Positions 8,585-18,408 of a stretch of 64,000 nt of DNA are shown here, one piece after another. Under the pieces are notes generated by a model, which was not told the DNA's origin, searched no databases, and saw only the letters and a list, made by a program, of their open reading frames with translations. Source of the stretch: JACPFV01 sp038043245. GTDB lineage: Bacteria; Pseudomonadota; Gammaproteobacteria; Nevskiales; Nevskiaceae. Every line of letters starts with the position of its first letter. Position 1 is the stretch's first letter. Where the stretch lies: positions 23,496 to 87,495 of the forward strand of contig JBBTCH010000012.1 of assembly GCA_038043245.1 (NCBI GenBank). The letters are read 5' to 3'. Position numbers and translations under genes: made by a program.

Positions 8585-9498
8585 GCTTTCAACTCACGCA
8601 GGATTTTTTTCGCGCCCATCGTCAGCAATTGTTCGGCCAGGCTGCGGCCGATGGCCTCGGCGTCCGCCACGGCGCCTTCGATCGTGGCGCGCACCAGGTT
8701 CTGGCCGTCCGGCGACGCCACCAGGCCGGTCAGGCTGATGCGACCCGCCTTGAGCACGGCATGGCCGGCCACCGGCACGTTGCAATTGCCGCCGAGTCCT
8801 TGATTGAGGGCACGCTCGGCGCTGAGTCGCGTGGCGCTGGCGTCGTCGTTGAGCGCACGCAAGAACTTGCGGGTGCTCTTATCGTCATCACGGCACTCGA
8901 CGCCGATGATGCCCTGACCCACTGCGGGAACGAATTTCTGCGGATCCAATGCTTCAGCGATGCGTTCCTGCAGGCCCAAGCGCTTGAGACCCGCGCACGC
9001 GAGCAGGATGGCGTCGAACTCGTGGTCATCGAGTTTCTTCAGGCGCGTGCCGACGTTGCCGCGCAGATCCCTGACCTTGAGATCGGGCCGCAGCGAAAGC
9101 AGCTGCGAAGCCCGCCGCAGGCTGGTGCTGCCGATCACCGCATGCTTCGGCAACTGCTCCAGGCGTGAATGGCGCGCGCAGACGAATGCATCGCGCGGGT
9201 CCTCAGCGGCGAGAAACGCGCTCAGGCGCAGACCGTCCGGCAACAGCGCCGGCACGTCCTTCATCGAATGCACCGCCAGATCGGCGCGGCCGTCGATCAG
9301 CGCTTCTTCGAGCTCCTTGACGAACAAACCCTTGCCGCCAAGCTTGGCCAGCGACTGCTCCTGCCACTGGTCGCCCCGCGTGGTCAGCGACAGCAGCTCG
9401 ACTTTCAGATCGGCGTGCGCACGCAGCAATAATTCCTTGACGTGGTTGGCTTGCCACAAAGCCAACGGCGACTGGCGCGTCGCGATGCGAAGTTTCAT
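8581..9498 (-). CDS. hemC: Porphobilinogen deaminase (hydroxymethylbilane synthase)
   Basis: 305 aa, normal length. It polymerises four porphobilinogens to hydroxymethylbilane. The N-terminus KLRIATRQSPLALWQANHV, VHSMKDVP and IGSTSLRRASQL are family signatures. The dipyrromethane-cofactor cysteine is in GGNCNVPV. It is the first gene of hemC-hemD-hemX-hemY and follows algR on the same strand, with a GTCAT/ATGAC repeat between. Confidence 0.96.
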   Translation of the reverse strand: MKLRIATRQSPLALWQANHVKELLLRAHADLKVELLSLTTRGDQWQEQSLAKLGGKGLFVKELEEALIDGRADLAVHSMKDVPALLPDGLRLSAFLAAEDPRDAFVCARHSRLEQLPKHAVIGSTSLRRASQLLSLRPDLKVRDLRGNVGTRLKKLDDHEFDAILLACAGLKRLGLQERIAEALDPQKFVPAVGQGIIGVECRDDDKSTRKFLRALNDDASATRLSAERALNQGLGGNCNVPVAGHAVLKAGRISLTGLVASPDGQNLVRATIEGAVADAEAIGRSLAEQLLTMGAKKILRELKA

Positions 9499-9501
9499 TC
9501 C

Positions 9502-9581
9502 GTCATCCCCGCGCAGGCGGGGATCCAGCGCTCGCCCATGGCGCTTCGCACCACCTGGATTCCCGCTTTCGCGGGAATGAC
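9502..9581. repeat. GTCATCCC...GGGAATGAC inverted repeat
   Basis: Begins GTCATCCCCGCGCAGGCGGGG and ends TTCGCGGGAATGAC, with small hairpins at each end. It occupies most of the 115-base gap between algR and hemC. It may act as a hairpin or partial terminator separating them. Confidence 0.8.
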
Positions 9582-9613
9582 AAGATTATTTTTAAATTGC
9601 AGTGGAAATGAAA

Positions 9614-10372
9614 TCACGTCGGAGATTTTGAGCTCAGTTCGATCAGCCGCCGCACTTCGGCCAGTCGCCGCCGCGACACCAGCAGCGGCTTGTCCACATG
9701 ACGCAGGCGCAGACGGTGATGTTCTTCGCCGCCCTCGGGCACGCGCTCCAGGCTCAACACGTGACGCACCGCGACCAGCGCCTTGCGATGGATGCGTGCG
9801 AACCAAGGTGCGAAATCGTCTTCGAGCGCCTTCAGCGATTCTTCGATCAGCACTTCACCATGCGTGTGGAACACGGTGACGTACTTCTGGTCGGCTTCGA
9901 AATACAGGATGTCCTCGGCGGCGACCCGCACCAGCCCTTCGCGCGTGTGCGCGATGACGAAGGCGCGCTTGGGCCGCTCGGCGTCGGCGGCTTCCATCTT
10001 GAACTCGGTGGCGCGCGAAGGCCGGCGCGCGCGCTGCAAGGCCTCGCGCAGTTTCTCGCGGCGCACGGGTTTCAGCAGATAGGCCTGCGCCTGCGCGTCG
10101 AACGCCGACAGCGCGTGCTCGGCGTAAGCCGTGGTGAAGATCACCGCCGGCGGCAACGGCTGCTGCGCCAGTTCGCGCGCGACCTGCAACCCGTCGCCCT
10201 GGCCCAGACGAATATCGAGCAGCACCACGTCCGGTTGCAGCTGCTGCGTGACTGCAAGCGCTGAAGCAGCATCTCCAGCTTCACCCACGACTTCGTAGCC
10301 GTGAAACTCCGCGAGCAGGCGCTTGAGCCGCTCACGTGCCAGCGGTTCGTCGTCCACGATCAGGATCTTCAT
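9614..10372 (-). CDS. algR: LytTR-type response regulator, AlgR-like
   Basis: 252 aa. The receiver domain (1-120) has the acidic pair Asp7/Asp8, the phospho-acceptor Asp53 in LLDIRLG and Lys in LLKPVRR. The C-terminal ~145-245 is a LytTR DNA-binding domain (HTHGEVLIEESLKAL; RIHRKALVAVRHVLSLE). In Pseudomonas, AlgR controls alginate and type IV pilus genes; the role here is inferred. Its ATG overlaps the stop of the kinase gene, and the start was chosen before KILIVDDEP. Confidence 0.9.
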   Translation of the reverse strand: MKILIVDDEPLARERLKRLLAEFHGYEVVGEAGDAASALAVTQQLQPDVVLLDIRLGQGDGLQVARELAQQPLPPAVIFTTAYAEHALSAFDAQAQAYLLKPVRREKLREALQRARRPSRATEFKMEAADAERPKRAFVIAHTREGLVRVAAEDILYFEADQKYVTVFHTHGEVLIEESLKALEDDFAPWFARIHRKALVAVRHVLSLERVPEGGEEHHRLRLRHVDKPLLVSRRRLAEVRRLIELSSKSPT

Positions 10373-11424
10373 GCGGCGCGGGTCCTGGGGATGCGCAAGC
10401 GCGCGCAAAACCGGTCGCCCTCGATCCCGGTCTCAAGGCTGGCGGGCTCGCCATAGATCAGCGCCAATCGCTGGGCGATGTTGTCCAGCGACAGCTGGTG
10501 CCCCGGCCGATCCGTCGCGGCATCCACCACAGGGTTCTCGATCTTGATCACCAGCAGATCGCCCTCGGCGCGCGCGTGCAGGCGCAACACGCCGCCCTCG
10601 GCACGGCGCGAAATCCCGTGGGTGACGGCGTTCTCGACCAGCGGCTGCACGCACAGCAGCGGCACCTCCCAGCGCAGCAGCGCGTCAGGGATCTCGCGCT
10701 CGATGCGCAAGCGCTCACCCAACCGCACCTGCTCGATGCGCAGATAGGCCTCGACGATCTCCAGTTCCTCGGCCAGCGGCGCGATCTGCGTGCGCACATC
10801 GAGTCCCGCGCGCAGCAGCGCGGACAGATCCTCGATCATGCGCTCGGCGTCGTCGGGCTTGATCGCGACCAGCGCGGCGATGCTGTTGAGCGAATTGAAC
10901 AGGAAATGCGGCTGGATGCGTGCGCGCAGCGCATCGTGGCGCGCGTCGGCTTCGGCGCGCAGTTGCTCGGCCCACTGCTGGCGCAGCCAGAAGTAACGCA
11001 GCACCAGCAGCGAGACGATGGCGCCGACACAGCCGTTGCGCAGCACGAACAGCCAGCGCGAATCGTCCGGCAGCACCGCGCCGAGACTCACGTATTGCGC
11101 CACCACGTGCGCGAGGTAGGAAAGCACGACGGTCATCGCCAGCAACAAGCCCCAACACACCGCGAACACAAACTGCGGATTAGCGCGCGACAGCCAGCGG
11201 CGCGCCCGGCACAGCAGCGCGGCGCCGCAGAATCCCAGCCACAGAAGAAACAGCGCGGACAGCAGGAACTGCATCAGCGCCTCGCGGCCGCGCGCCGGAC
11301 CCATCAGGGTCAGCACCGCGCCGACGCCGAGCATCACGCCGGCCAGGATCAGCAGCGCGCGCGCCTGGCAGAAATCCGGGATCAGGTTCTGCGGCTGACG
11401 GAGCTGAGGGACGACTCTGGGCAC
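10369..11424 (-). CDS. algZ: AlgZ/FimS-type sensor histidine kinase
   Basis: 351 aa inner-membrane kinase. About four to five membrane helices fill the first ~150 residues (LLILAGVMLGVGAVLTLMG; FLLSALFLLWLGFC; FVFAVCWGLLLAMTVVLSYL). A His_kinase domain (PF06580 type) follows, with the phospho-site in ARIQPHFLFNSLNSIAALV, and then a degenerate ATPase domain. It is coupled to algR and divergent from argH, the classic argH-algZ-algR-hemC arrangement. Confidence 0.9.
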   Translation of the reverse strand: MPRVVPQLRQPQNLIPDFCQARALLILAGVMLGVGAVLTLMGPARGREALMQFLLSALFLLWLGFCGAALLCRARRWLSRANPQFVFAVCWGLLLAMTVVLSYLAHVVAQYVSLGAVLPDDSRWLFVLRNGCVGAIVSLLVLRYFWLRQQWAEQLRAEADARHDALRARIQPHFLFNSLNSIAALVAIKPDDAERMIEDLSALLRAGLDVRTQIAPLAEELEIVEAYLRIEQVRLGERLRIEREIPDALLRWEVPLLCVQPLVENAVTHGISRRAEGGVLRLHARAEGDLLVIKIENPVVDAATDRPGHQLSLDNIAQRLALIYGEPASLETGIEGDRFCARLRIPRTRAA

Positions 11425-11450
11425 GGTCGGAAGGTCTTGAAAGGTGCGGT

Positions 11451-11459
11451 TGTTATACT
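11451..11459 (+). promoter_or_regulatory. Extended -10 promoter for argH
   Basis: TGTTATACT is a TGn-extended -10 (TATACT at 11454-11459), 28 bases before the argH ATG. The -35 region is poor, as expected for an extended -10. It would drive argH and the lipid genes behind it. Confidence 0.55.
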
Positions 11460-11486
11460 GCCTTCATCTGCTTTGCACTGCTATTA

Positions 11487-12872
11487 ATGCCAAAAAAACC
11501 ATTGTCAAAAACAAAGCTGTGGGGAGGCCGGTTCAGCGAGGCGACCGACAGCTGGGTCGAACAGTTCACTGAGTCGGTGAGCTTCGACCAGCGGCTCTGG
11601 CGCCAGGACATCGCTGGCAGCAGCGCGCACGCGCGCATGCTGGCCAAGGTCGGCGTGCTGACGAAAACCGAAGCCGACGCCATCGTGCGCGGGCTGATCG
11701 CCATCGGCGGCGACATCCAGGCCGGACGCTTCGAGTGGAAGCCGTCGCTCGAAGACGTGCACATGAACATCGAAGCCGAGCTGACGCGGCGCATCGGCGC
11801 GGCCGGCAAGAAACTGCACACCGGCCGCTCGCGCAACGACCAGGTCGCGACCGATCTGCGGCTGTACGTGCGCGACGCAATCGATGAACTCACGGCGCTG
11901 CTCGACGAGTTGGGCGCGGCGCTGCTCGATCTCGCCGGACGCGAAGCCGATAGCGTCATGCCCGGCTTCACCCATCTGCAGATCGCACAGCCGGTGACCT
12001 TCGGCCATCACCTGCTCGCCTGGCGCGAGATGATCCTGCGCGACCGCGCGCGTCTCGCCGATGCGCGCAAGAGAACGAACGTGCTGCCGCTGGGTTCCGC
12101 CGCGCTGGCCGGCACGGTGTATCCGATTGATCGCGCTTTCACCGCGAAACAGCTGGGCTTCGATGCGGTCAGCGAGAACTCGCTGGATGCCGTCAGCGAC
12201 CGCGACTTCGCCATCGAGTTCGTTGGCACCTGCGCCCTGCTGATGGTGCACCTGTCGCGCTGGAGCGAGGAGCTGATCCTGTGGGCCAATCCGCTGTTCG
12301 GGTTCGTCACGCTGCCGGATCGTTTCTGCACCGGCAGTTCGATCATGCCGCAGAAGAAAAACCCGGACGTGCCGGAACTGGTGCGCGGCAAATCCGGCCG
12401 CGTCATCGGCGCGCTCAACGCGCTGCTGGTGCTGATGAAAGGGCAGCCGCTGGCCTACAACCGCGACAACCAGGAAGACAAGCGTCCGCTGTTCGACGCG
12501 CACGATACGGCGCGTGACTGCCTGCGCGTGTTTGTCGCGATGGTCCCGCACATCAAGGTCAACCGCGCCGCCTGCAAAGCCGCCGCCGCCAAGGGGTTTT
12601 CGACCGCGACCGACCTTGCCGACTATCTGGTGAACAAGGGCCTGCCGTTCCGCGACGCGCACCACGCCGTCGGCAGCACGGTCGCCTACGCCGCGAAAAA
12701 GAACCGCGACCTCGCCGACCTGACGCTGGCCGAGTTAAAAAAGTTTTCGCCGAAGATTGAAAAAGACGTCTATGCGCGGCTGACGCCGGAAGGCTCGGTC
12801 GCCGCGCGCGACCACATCGGCGGTACCGCGCCGCGCCAGGTGCGCGCCGCCATCGCACGCGCGCGCAAATGA
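11487..12872 (+). CDS. argH: Argininosuccinate lyase
   Basis: 461 aa, standard length. It splits argininosuccinate into arginine and fumarate, the last step of arginine synthesis. N-terminal KLWGGRFSE, HTGRSRNDQ and the fumarase/aspartase signature GSSIMPQKKNPD (~282-293) are intact. The downstream ceramidase starts inside its stop codon (ATGA), so this biosynthetic gene heads an apparent lipid-degradation operon, an unexpected partnership. Confidence 0.97.
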   Translation: MPKKPLSKTKLWGGRFSEATDSWVEQFTESVSFDQRLWRQDIAGSSAHARMLAKVGVLTKTEADAIVRGLIAIGGDIQAGRFEWKPSLEDVHMNIEAELTRRIGAAGKKLHTGRSRNDQVATDLRLYVRDAIDELTALLDELGAALLDLAGREADSVMPGFTHLQIAQPVTFGHHLLAWREMILRDRARLADARKRTNVLPLGSAALAGTVYPIDRAFTAKQLGFDAVSENSLDAVSDRDFAIEFVGTCALLMVHLSRWSEELILWANPLFGFVTLPDRFCTGSSIMPQKKNPDVPELVRGKSGRVIGALNALLVLMKGQPLAYNRDNQEDKRPLFDAHDTARDCLRVFVAMVPHIKVNRAACKAAAAKGFSTATDLADYLVNKGLPFRDAHHAVGSTVAYAAKKNRDLADLTLAELKKFSPKIEKDVYARLTPEGSVAARDHIGGTAPRQVRAAIARARK

Positions 12873-15274
12873 AAAGAATCTTCAGCCTCGCGTTGGCAGG
12901 CCTGCTGCTGATCGGCTGCCGCAACAGCGCGCCGGGCGGCGCAACCTCGACCGGCCCTTCCGCGCCTGCCGTCGACGGCCTTGTCGACAACACGCGCGCA
13001 CAATGTGTGCTCAACAGTCCGTATCTCGAAGTTGGCAAAGGGCTGGACGCGCCGGGACGCATCGCGGACGACACGCCCGCCGTCACCCCCGTCGCGGGCA
13101 CCTGCGCCGGCAACACGCAGTTCCGTTTCGGCTCCGGGCTCTATGACATCACCGGCGTCATCGCCAATACCGGCGGCATGGGCTGGGAGGATCCGAGTCA
13201 AGTCCTGAGCGGCCTGCACATGCGCCAGTACGCCCGCGCCTTCGCCCTCGAATCGCCGTGCAACAGCAAACGCGTGATCTTCGTTTCCACCGACACCGGC
13301 ATGGTGTTTGGCTCTGTGCGGTTGTTCGTGCTGAATGCCATTGCCGCCGATCCCGAGCTGTCGAAGTTCTACGGCCCGGACAACGTCATGCTCTCGGCCA
13401 CGCACACGCATTCGGGCCCGGCCGGCTATTCGCACTACGAGGCCTACAACACCCTGCACTACGGCTACGACGACGACACGTTCCAGGTCATCGCGCAGGG
13501 CGTGTTCGAAGCGATCAAGCGCGCCCACGCCAACCTGCAAACGCATCCACAGACCGCGCCGATCGCACTCGCGGTCGGCGAACTGCTCGACACCAATCTC
13601 AACCGCTCGAAGCCGGCGTTCGTGATGAACACCGAGGCCGAGCGCCGCGAGTTCGTCAACGCGCGCGGCGAGGACGTGCAGGTAGACAAGCGCTTCGTGC
13701 AGCTGAATCTGCTGCGCGACGGCGGCAGCGCCGTCGGCGTGATCAACTGGTTCGGCGTGCATCCGACGGTGATCGGCCAGACCCAGCATCTGGTCAGCGG
13801 CGACAACAAGGGGTTTGCCTCCCTCGGTTTCGAGAAGATCATGCACACGCGCTACGACGCGGCGCCCGGCGACGACAGTTTCGTCGCCGCCTTCGCGCAG
13901 ACCAACGAGGGCGATTCCTCGCCCAATCTGTTCATCGAGCAGTTCGCCGAACCCGATCCCGCGCGCGGCGGCGGCAAGGATGATTTCGAATCCAACGCCA
14001 TCTCCGGCACCAAGCAGCTCGTCGCTTCACTGAAACTGTTTGGACAGGGCACGCCGCTGAGCGGCCCGGTGGATTACCGTTTTTTCCACGTCAAGATTGA
14101 CGAGATCACCATCACGGATGAGGCGGTGCTGGCTTCGTTGCGCCATCCGCCGGAACTGGACACCGCCGACAAGCGCACCTGCGGCGCGGTGCTCGGCCCC
14201 TCGTTCGCCGCTGGCGCCGAGGACGGCCCCGGACCGACCACCGAAGGCGTCAGCTGCAAATCCTCGCCCGATGTCATCGCTGCGGCGACCGCCGATGCGC
14301 AAACACTGATGAACGCCAACCCGGCGACCTTCCCTGATCACACGCTGCCGGTGAACCTGGTCGCCACCGCGCTGCTGTGCCAGGGGACCAAACTGCCCGG
14401 ATTGAATCTCGGCTGCCAGGCTGAGAAACCGCTGGCCATCCCGCTGGGCCCGCCGTCTTCCTCCGAGCCCAACATCCTGCCGTTCCAGCTGTTCCGCATC
14501 GGCAACCTCGCCATCGTCGGTCTGCCCTGGGAAGTGACGACGATGTCGGCGCGGCGCATCCGCAAGACCCTGCTCGAGGTGCTCGCGCCCGCGGGCATCG
14601 ACACCGTGGTCATCGCCGGACTTGCCAACGAGTTCGTGCACTACCTGACCACGCGCGAGGAATACTCGACGCAGCAATACGAAGGCGCGTCCACGCTGTT
14701 TGGCCCGTGGACGCTGGCCGCCGTGCAGCAGGAAACGCGCAAGCTCGCACTCGCGATGCGCGACGGCGCAGCCTCGCCCGACGGTCCCGATTACGTGGAC
14801 GTCACGCCGCGGCTGGTGCGCCCGCCCTACAACCCTTCCGACACGCCGGCCAGCCCGACCGGCAGCTTCGGTGCACTGGTCGCCGATGTGCCGGCCAGCG
14901 TCACGCGCGGCGACACCGTGCGCGCCGAGTTCCAGGCCGGCCACCCGCGCAACGACCTGCGCACCCAGGCCTCGTATGTCTATGCCGAGCGCCAGACCGC
15001 CGACGCGGGCTGGGAGGTCGTCGCCACCGATCGCGATCCCGAGCTGATCTACATCTGGAAACCGCGGTTCCCCTCGCCGCTGCCGCTCGACCCACCTTTC
15101 ATCGGCCCCTCCACCGCCGAAGCGGCGTGGACCATCCCTCGCGACACCCCCGCCGGCAGCTACCGCCTGCGCCATGTCGGCGCATCGAAGATGACCCCGC
15201 TGCTCGACGCCACCTCTTACGAAGGCGTCTCCAGCGCATTCACGCTTACCGGCGAGCCGCAAACCTGCCCGTGA
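12869..15274 (+). CDS. Neutral/alkaline non-lysosomal ceramidase, lipoprotein
   Basis: 801 aa. It hydrolyses ceramide to sphingosine and fatty acid. A signal peptide with lipobox (LLLIGC) implies export and lipid anchoring. Family motifs are present in order: GGMGWEDPSQVLSGLHMRQ; zinc-site THTHSGPAGYSHY (His179/His181); NWFGVHPT then LVSGDNKGFAS around the nucleophile region; AFAQTNEGDSSPN; and TTREEYSTQQYEGASTLFGP. The C-terminal ~150 residues form the beta-rich ceramidase tail. It is coupled to argH upstream and to the lipase downstream. Confidence 0.9.
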   Translation: MKRIFSLALAGLLLIGCRNSAPGGATSTGPSAPAVDGLVDNTRAQCVLNSPYLEVGKGLDAPGRIADDTPAVTPVAGTCAGNTQFRFGSGLYDITGVIANTGGMGWEDPSQVLSGLHMRQYARAFALESPCNSKRVIFVSTDTGMVFGSVRLFVLNAIAADPELSKFYGPDNVMLSATHTHSGPAGYSHYEAYNTLHYGYDDDTFQVIAQGVFEAIKRAHANLQTHPQTAPIALAVGELLDTNLNRSKPAFVMNTEAERREFVNARGEDVQVDKRFVQLNLLRDGGSAVGVINWFGVHPTVIGQTQHLVSGDNKGFASLGFEKIMHTRYDAAPGDDSFVAAFAQTNEGDSSPNLFIEQFAEPDPARGGGKDDFESNAISGTKQLVASLKLFGQGTPLSGPVDYRFFHVKIDEITITDEAVLASLRHPPELDTADKRTCGAVLGPSFAAGAEDGPGPTTEGVSCKSSPDVIAAATADAQTLMNANPATFPDHTLPVNLVATALLCQGTKLPGLNLGCQAEKPLAIPLGPPSSSEPNILPFQLFRIGNLAIVGLPWEVTTMSARRIRKTLLEVLAPAGIDTVVIAGLANEFVHYLTTREEYSTQQYEGASTLFGPWTLAAVQQETRKLALAMRDGAASPDGPDYVDVTPRLVRPPYNPSDTPASPTGSFGALVADVPASVTRGDTVRAEFQAGHPRNDLRTQASYVYAERQTADAGWEVVATDRDPELIYIWKPRFPSPLPLDPPFIGPSTAEAAWTIPRDTPAGSYRLRHVGASKMTPLLDATSYEGVSSAFTLTGEPQTCP

Positions 15275-16218
15275 ATCCCCAGCCATTGACCGGCCGCATG
15301 GCGCGCGCGATGCAGGCCGTCTGGCTGGTGGAGCTGGTCGGTTTTGCGATCGCAGCTGGGCTGATGCATCGCAACAGTCTGGGCGTCTGTGAGATCGCAG
15401 CGTGGCTCGCGGCCTGGTGGTTCGGCTTTCGCGCGCTGATCGTCGCCGAAAGCTTTCGCAATGGCGAAACCAATAAATCCCCACGCCCACCCGCGCACCA
15501 GATCGGATTCTTCGCAGCGCTGCGCTTGTTCGTGGCGGAATATCTGGCGACGGTGCTGACGTTCAACTTCATGTTTCCGCTCGAACGCTGGCTGCTACCG
15601 TTACCGGCCACACCCACCGTGACGGGCCGCAAAACCCCCGTAATCCTCATCCACGGCTTCATCTGCAACCGCGGCTACTGGAGATTTTTTGCGAACGCGC
15701 TGGAGCGCGCCAGGCTCGGGCCGGTTTATGGGGTGACGCTGGAGCCGGTGCTCGGCAGTATCGACGAACATGCGCGCCGGCTCGGCGAAGTCATCGAACA
15801 GGTGTGCAGATCCACCGGCGCGCCGCAGGTGGCCCTGGTCGGTCATAGCATGGGTGGACTCATCAGCCGCGCTTATCTGCATTCGGGCGGCGCTTCGCGT
15901 GTCGAACGCATCGTCACCCTCGGCTCGCCGCACCACGGCACCCTCGGCGCGCATCCGGTGCGTAAGCTCGCCGAGGATGCGAAGCAGATGTGCATCAAGA
16001 GCGTCTGGCTGACCACGCTCAACGCACACGAATCGCGGCCTTGTCCGGTGCCGATCACCTCAATGCTGACCCCGCACGACAATATCGTCTATCCGCAGAA
16101 CAGCGCGCTGCTGGCGTATCCGAATGCGCGCAACCTCCACTTCCACGGTCTCGGCCACGTCGAGCTGGTGTTTTCGCCCAAGGTGATGCGGGCCGTGATT
16201 GAGGAACTGCAGCGGTGA
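15271..16218 (+). CDS. Alpha/beta-hydrolase lipase with N-terminal membrane segments
   Basis: 315 aa from a GTG overlapping the ceramidase stop (GTGA). The first ~110 residues contain hydrophobic helices (AVWLVELVGFAIAAGLM; FVAEYLATVLTFNFMF). The hydrolase domain starts at VILIHGFICNRGYW. The nucleophile elbow is GHSMGG with Ser193; the acid is probably the Asp in LTPHDN and the His is in GLGHVEL. It resembles membrane-attached triacylglycerol lipases/esterases. The place in the operon suggests it acts on acyl lipids released with ceramide. Confidence 0.85.
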   Translation: MNPQPLTGRMARAMQAVWLVELVGFAIAAGLMHRNSLGVCEIAAWLAAWWFGFRALIVAESFRNGETNKSPRPPAHQIGFFAALRLFVAEYLATVLTFNFMFPLERWLLPLPATPTVTGRKTPVILIHGFICNRGYWRFFANALERARLGPVYGVTLEPVLGSIDEHARRLGEVIEQVCRSTGAPQVALVGHSMGGLISRAYLHSGGASRVERIVTLGSPHHGTLGAHPVRKLAEDAKQMCIKSVWLTTLNAHESRPCPVPITSMLTPHDNIVYPQNSALLAYPNARNLHFHGLGHVELVFSPKVMRAVIEELQR

Positions 16219-17702
16219 GAACGTTCGCTACCGGTCTGCTGATCGTGCTGCTGGCCGGCTGCAACCGCAGCGAGCCGGCAAAGCTGCCCAGCGCCGGCAC
16301 GACGGTGCGCGCCGAGACTGCCGGCACAGTGCCGCAATTGCGCCGCGACGGCCGCTGGATGGTGGACGAGAAGCAGCGCGTGGTGCTGCTGCACGGCGTC
16401 AACGGCGTGTGGAAACTCGCGCCGTATTTTCCGCCAGAGGTCGCCGCTGGATTCGTTGCCGCCGACGCCGACTGGCTGCGTGACCACGGCTTCAACACCG
16501 TGCGCCTCGGGGTGATTTTCGCCGGCGTGATGCCCGCACCCGGCGTGATCGATTCCGCCTACCTCGACGGCGTGGACCGCGTGGTGCAACTGCTGGCCAG
16601 TCGCGGCATCTGGGTGATGCTGGATTTTCATCAGGACATGTACAGCGAACGCTACGAGGGCGAAGGCTTTCCCGCCTGGGCGGTGAACGACGACGGCATT
16701 CCGCATCTCAACGACTTCGGCTTTCCCGGCAACTATTTCACGCCCGAATGCTCGCGCGCCTTCGACAATTTCTGGGCGAACACCGATGGTCTCTGGGATC
16801 ACTACCGCGACGCCTGGAAAGCGGTGGCGGCCAAGTGGAAAGACCAGCCGTATCTCATGGGCTACGACCTGATCAACGAGCCCTGGCCGGGCACCGACCT
16901 CGCCAGCTGTGCCAATCCCTTCGGCTGTCCGTTGCACGACGACCGCAAATTGCAGGCACTGCAATCGCACGTGCTGGCCGGCATCCGCACGGTGGATACG
17001 AACAACATCGTCTGGTTCGAGCCGAACCTGGTGTTCAACTCCGGCGCGAAAACCGGTCTCGGCCTGCTGACGCCGCTGAATGACGCCAATCTCGGATTCT
17101 CCTGGCACAAGTACTGCCTGCCAGCGGCCTTGCTGCACGCGCAAGGCTTCACCGACGTGCCGGCCTGCACGCAATATCACCAGATCGTCAGCGACAACGC
17201 CGAAGAAGCCATCGCGCGCATGGGCGCGACCACGCTGATCACCGAGTTCGGCGCCAGCGAGGACATCCCCGATCTCGTTCAGGTTGTCACCCAGGCCGAT
17301 GCCCAACTCACCGGCTGGCAGTACTGGCACTACAAGGGCTGGATGGACCCGACCTCGGAAGATCCGACCGGCGGCGCGCAAAGCCTGTTCACCGACGACG
17401 ACCTGAACAGCGCCAAGCGCGAGAAGCTATTGGTGCTGGAACGCACGTATCCGCAATCCACCGCCGGCATTCCGCTGTCGCTGTCGTTCAACACTGCCAG
17501 CGCTGAGTTCAATTACCGCTACACGCCGCGCACCGCGACCGGCCCCACCGAGATTTACGTGCCGGTGGCGCTGCACTATCCGAACGGTTACGCGCTCGAA
17601 GTCAGCGGTGCGAAGGTCCTGTCGGCCGAAAACGCCACGCGAGCGATCCTTGAGAACAGCGCGGGCAGCGCCGAGGTCCGTGTTCGCATCACCCGGCGCT
17701 GA
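16215..17702 (+). CDS. GH5 glycosidase, endoglycoceramidase-like lipoprotein
   Basis: 495 aa. The signal peptide ends in a lipobox (LLAGC). The GH5 barrel carries the acid/base Glu222 in INEPWPG and the nucleophile Glu344 in LITEFGAS. FHQDMYSERYEGEGFPAW and the C-terminal beta domain with PLSLSFN resemble endoglycoceramidases, which release the glycan from glycosphingolipids, leaving ceramide. GTG start overlapping the lipase stop. Next to a ceramidase, glycosphingolipid is the likely substrate, though another beta-glycoside is possible. Confidence 0.82.
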   Translation: MRTFATGLLIVLLAGCNRSEPAKLPSAGTTVRAETAGTVPQLRRDGRWMVDEKQRVVLLHGVNGVWKLAPYFPPEVAAGFVAADADWLRDHGFNTVRLGVIFAGVMPAPGVIDSAYLDGVDRVVQLLASRGIWVMLDFHQDMYSERYEGEGFPAWAVNDDGIPHLNDFGFPGNYFTPECSRAFDNFWANTDGLWDHYRDAWKAVAAKWKDQPYLMGYDLINEPWPGTDLASCANPFGCPLHDDRKLQALQSHVLAGIRTVDTNNIVWFEPNLVFNSGAKTGLGLLTPLNDANLGFSWHKYCLPAALLHAQGFTDVPACTQYHQIVSDNAEEAIARMGATTLITEFGASEDIPDLVQVVTQADAQLTGWQYWHYKGWMDPTSEDPTGGAQSLFTDDDLNSAKREKLLVLERTYPQSTAGIPLSLSFNTASAEFNYRYTPRTATGPTEIYVPVALHYPNGYALEVSGAKVLSAENATRAILENSAGSAEVRVRITRR

Positions 17703-17718
17703 GTCGTATCATCCGGTC

Positions 17719-18408
17719 ATGACACAGCAAGCCGCAGTGCTCGACATGCCGGTGGCCAAACCGGCGCCGATGCCCAAGGACACGCCGAAGACCGCCGGCG
17801 CAGCGATCCGCGTCTTCGCTGGCAACCTCAGCCCACAGATCATTTTTGCCATGGCCTTGCCGGCCACCGCGGCCCGCGTCTGGCTCGGTGAATGGACGCT
17901 GAACGACCTGTGGATCGCGCTGGCGATCGTCGCCTACTGGCCGTTCAACGAGTGGCTGATCCACGTCTTCATGCTGCATTACCGCCCAGTGAAGATTTTC
18001 GGACGCACGATCGACTTCAAGCTGCCGCAGACGCATCGCGAGCACCACGGCAACCCCTGGCATCTGCCGCGCGTGTTCATTCCGCGCCACACCTTTGTTT
18101 TCACTGTGCCGATCTTCGCGCTGATCGTGTGGTTGTCGCCGGATATGCGATTGGGCCTCACGTTCACCGTGGTGTATCTGTGGATGGGACTCAACTACGA
18201 GTGGAGCCATTACCTCGCGCACATCGGCTGGTGCCCTCCGCTGGCGTACTACCAGCGCCGCGTGCGCGAACACCGGCTGCATCACTTTAGAAACGAGAAT
18301 TACTGGTGGGGGGTTTCACTGGGCCTCGCCGACCGCGTGCTCGGCACCGCACCAGACCCCGCCAGCGTCGGCCGCTCCGAGACCACCGGCAATCCGCTGG
18401 CACGCTGA
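17719..18408 (+). CDS. Sterol desaturase / fatty acid hydroxylase family protein
   Basis: 229 aa di-iron membrane protein. Several membrane helices carry the histidine clusters: HVFMLH, THREHH, HYLAH and REHRLHHF. NENYWWGVS and a final GLADRVLGT match bacterial fatty-acid-hydroxylase-like (FA2H/SCS7-type) members. I chose the ATG after the GH5 stop. Within this operon it may hydroxylate the acyl chain or sphingoid base of sphingolipids, which is inference. Confidence 0.8.
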   Translation: MTQQAAVLDMPVAKPAPMPKDTPKTAGAAIRVFAGNLSPQIIFAMALPATAARVWLGEWTLNDLWIALAIVAYWPFNEWLIHVFMLHYRPVKIFGRTIDFKLPQTHREHHGNPWHLPRVFIPRHTFVFTVPIFALIVWLSPDMRLGLTFTVVYLWMGLNYEWSHYLAHIGWCPPLAYYQRRVREHRLHHFRNENYWWGVSLGLADRVLGTAPDPASVGRSETTGNPLAR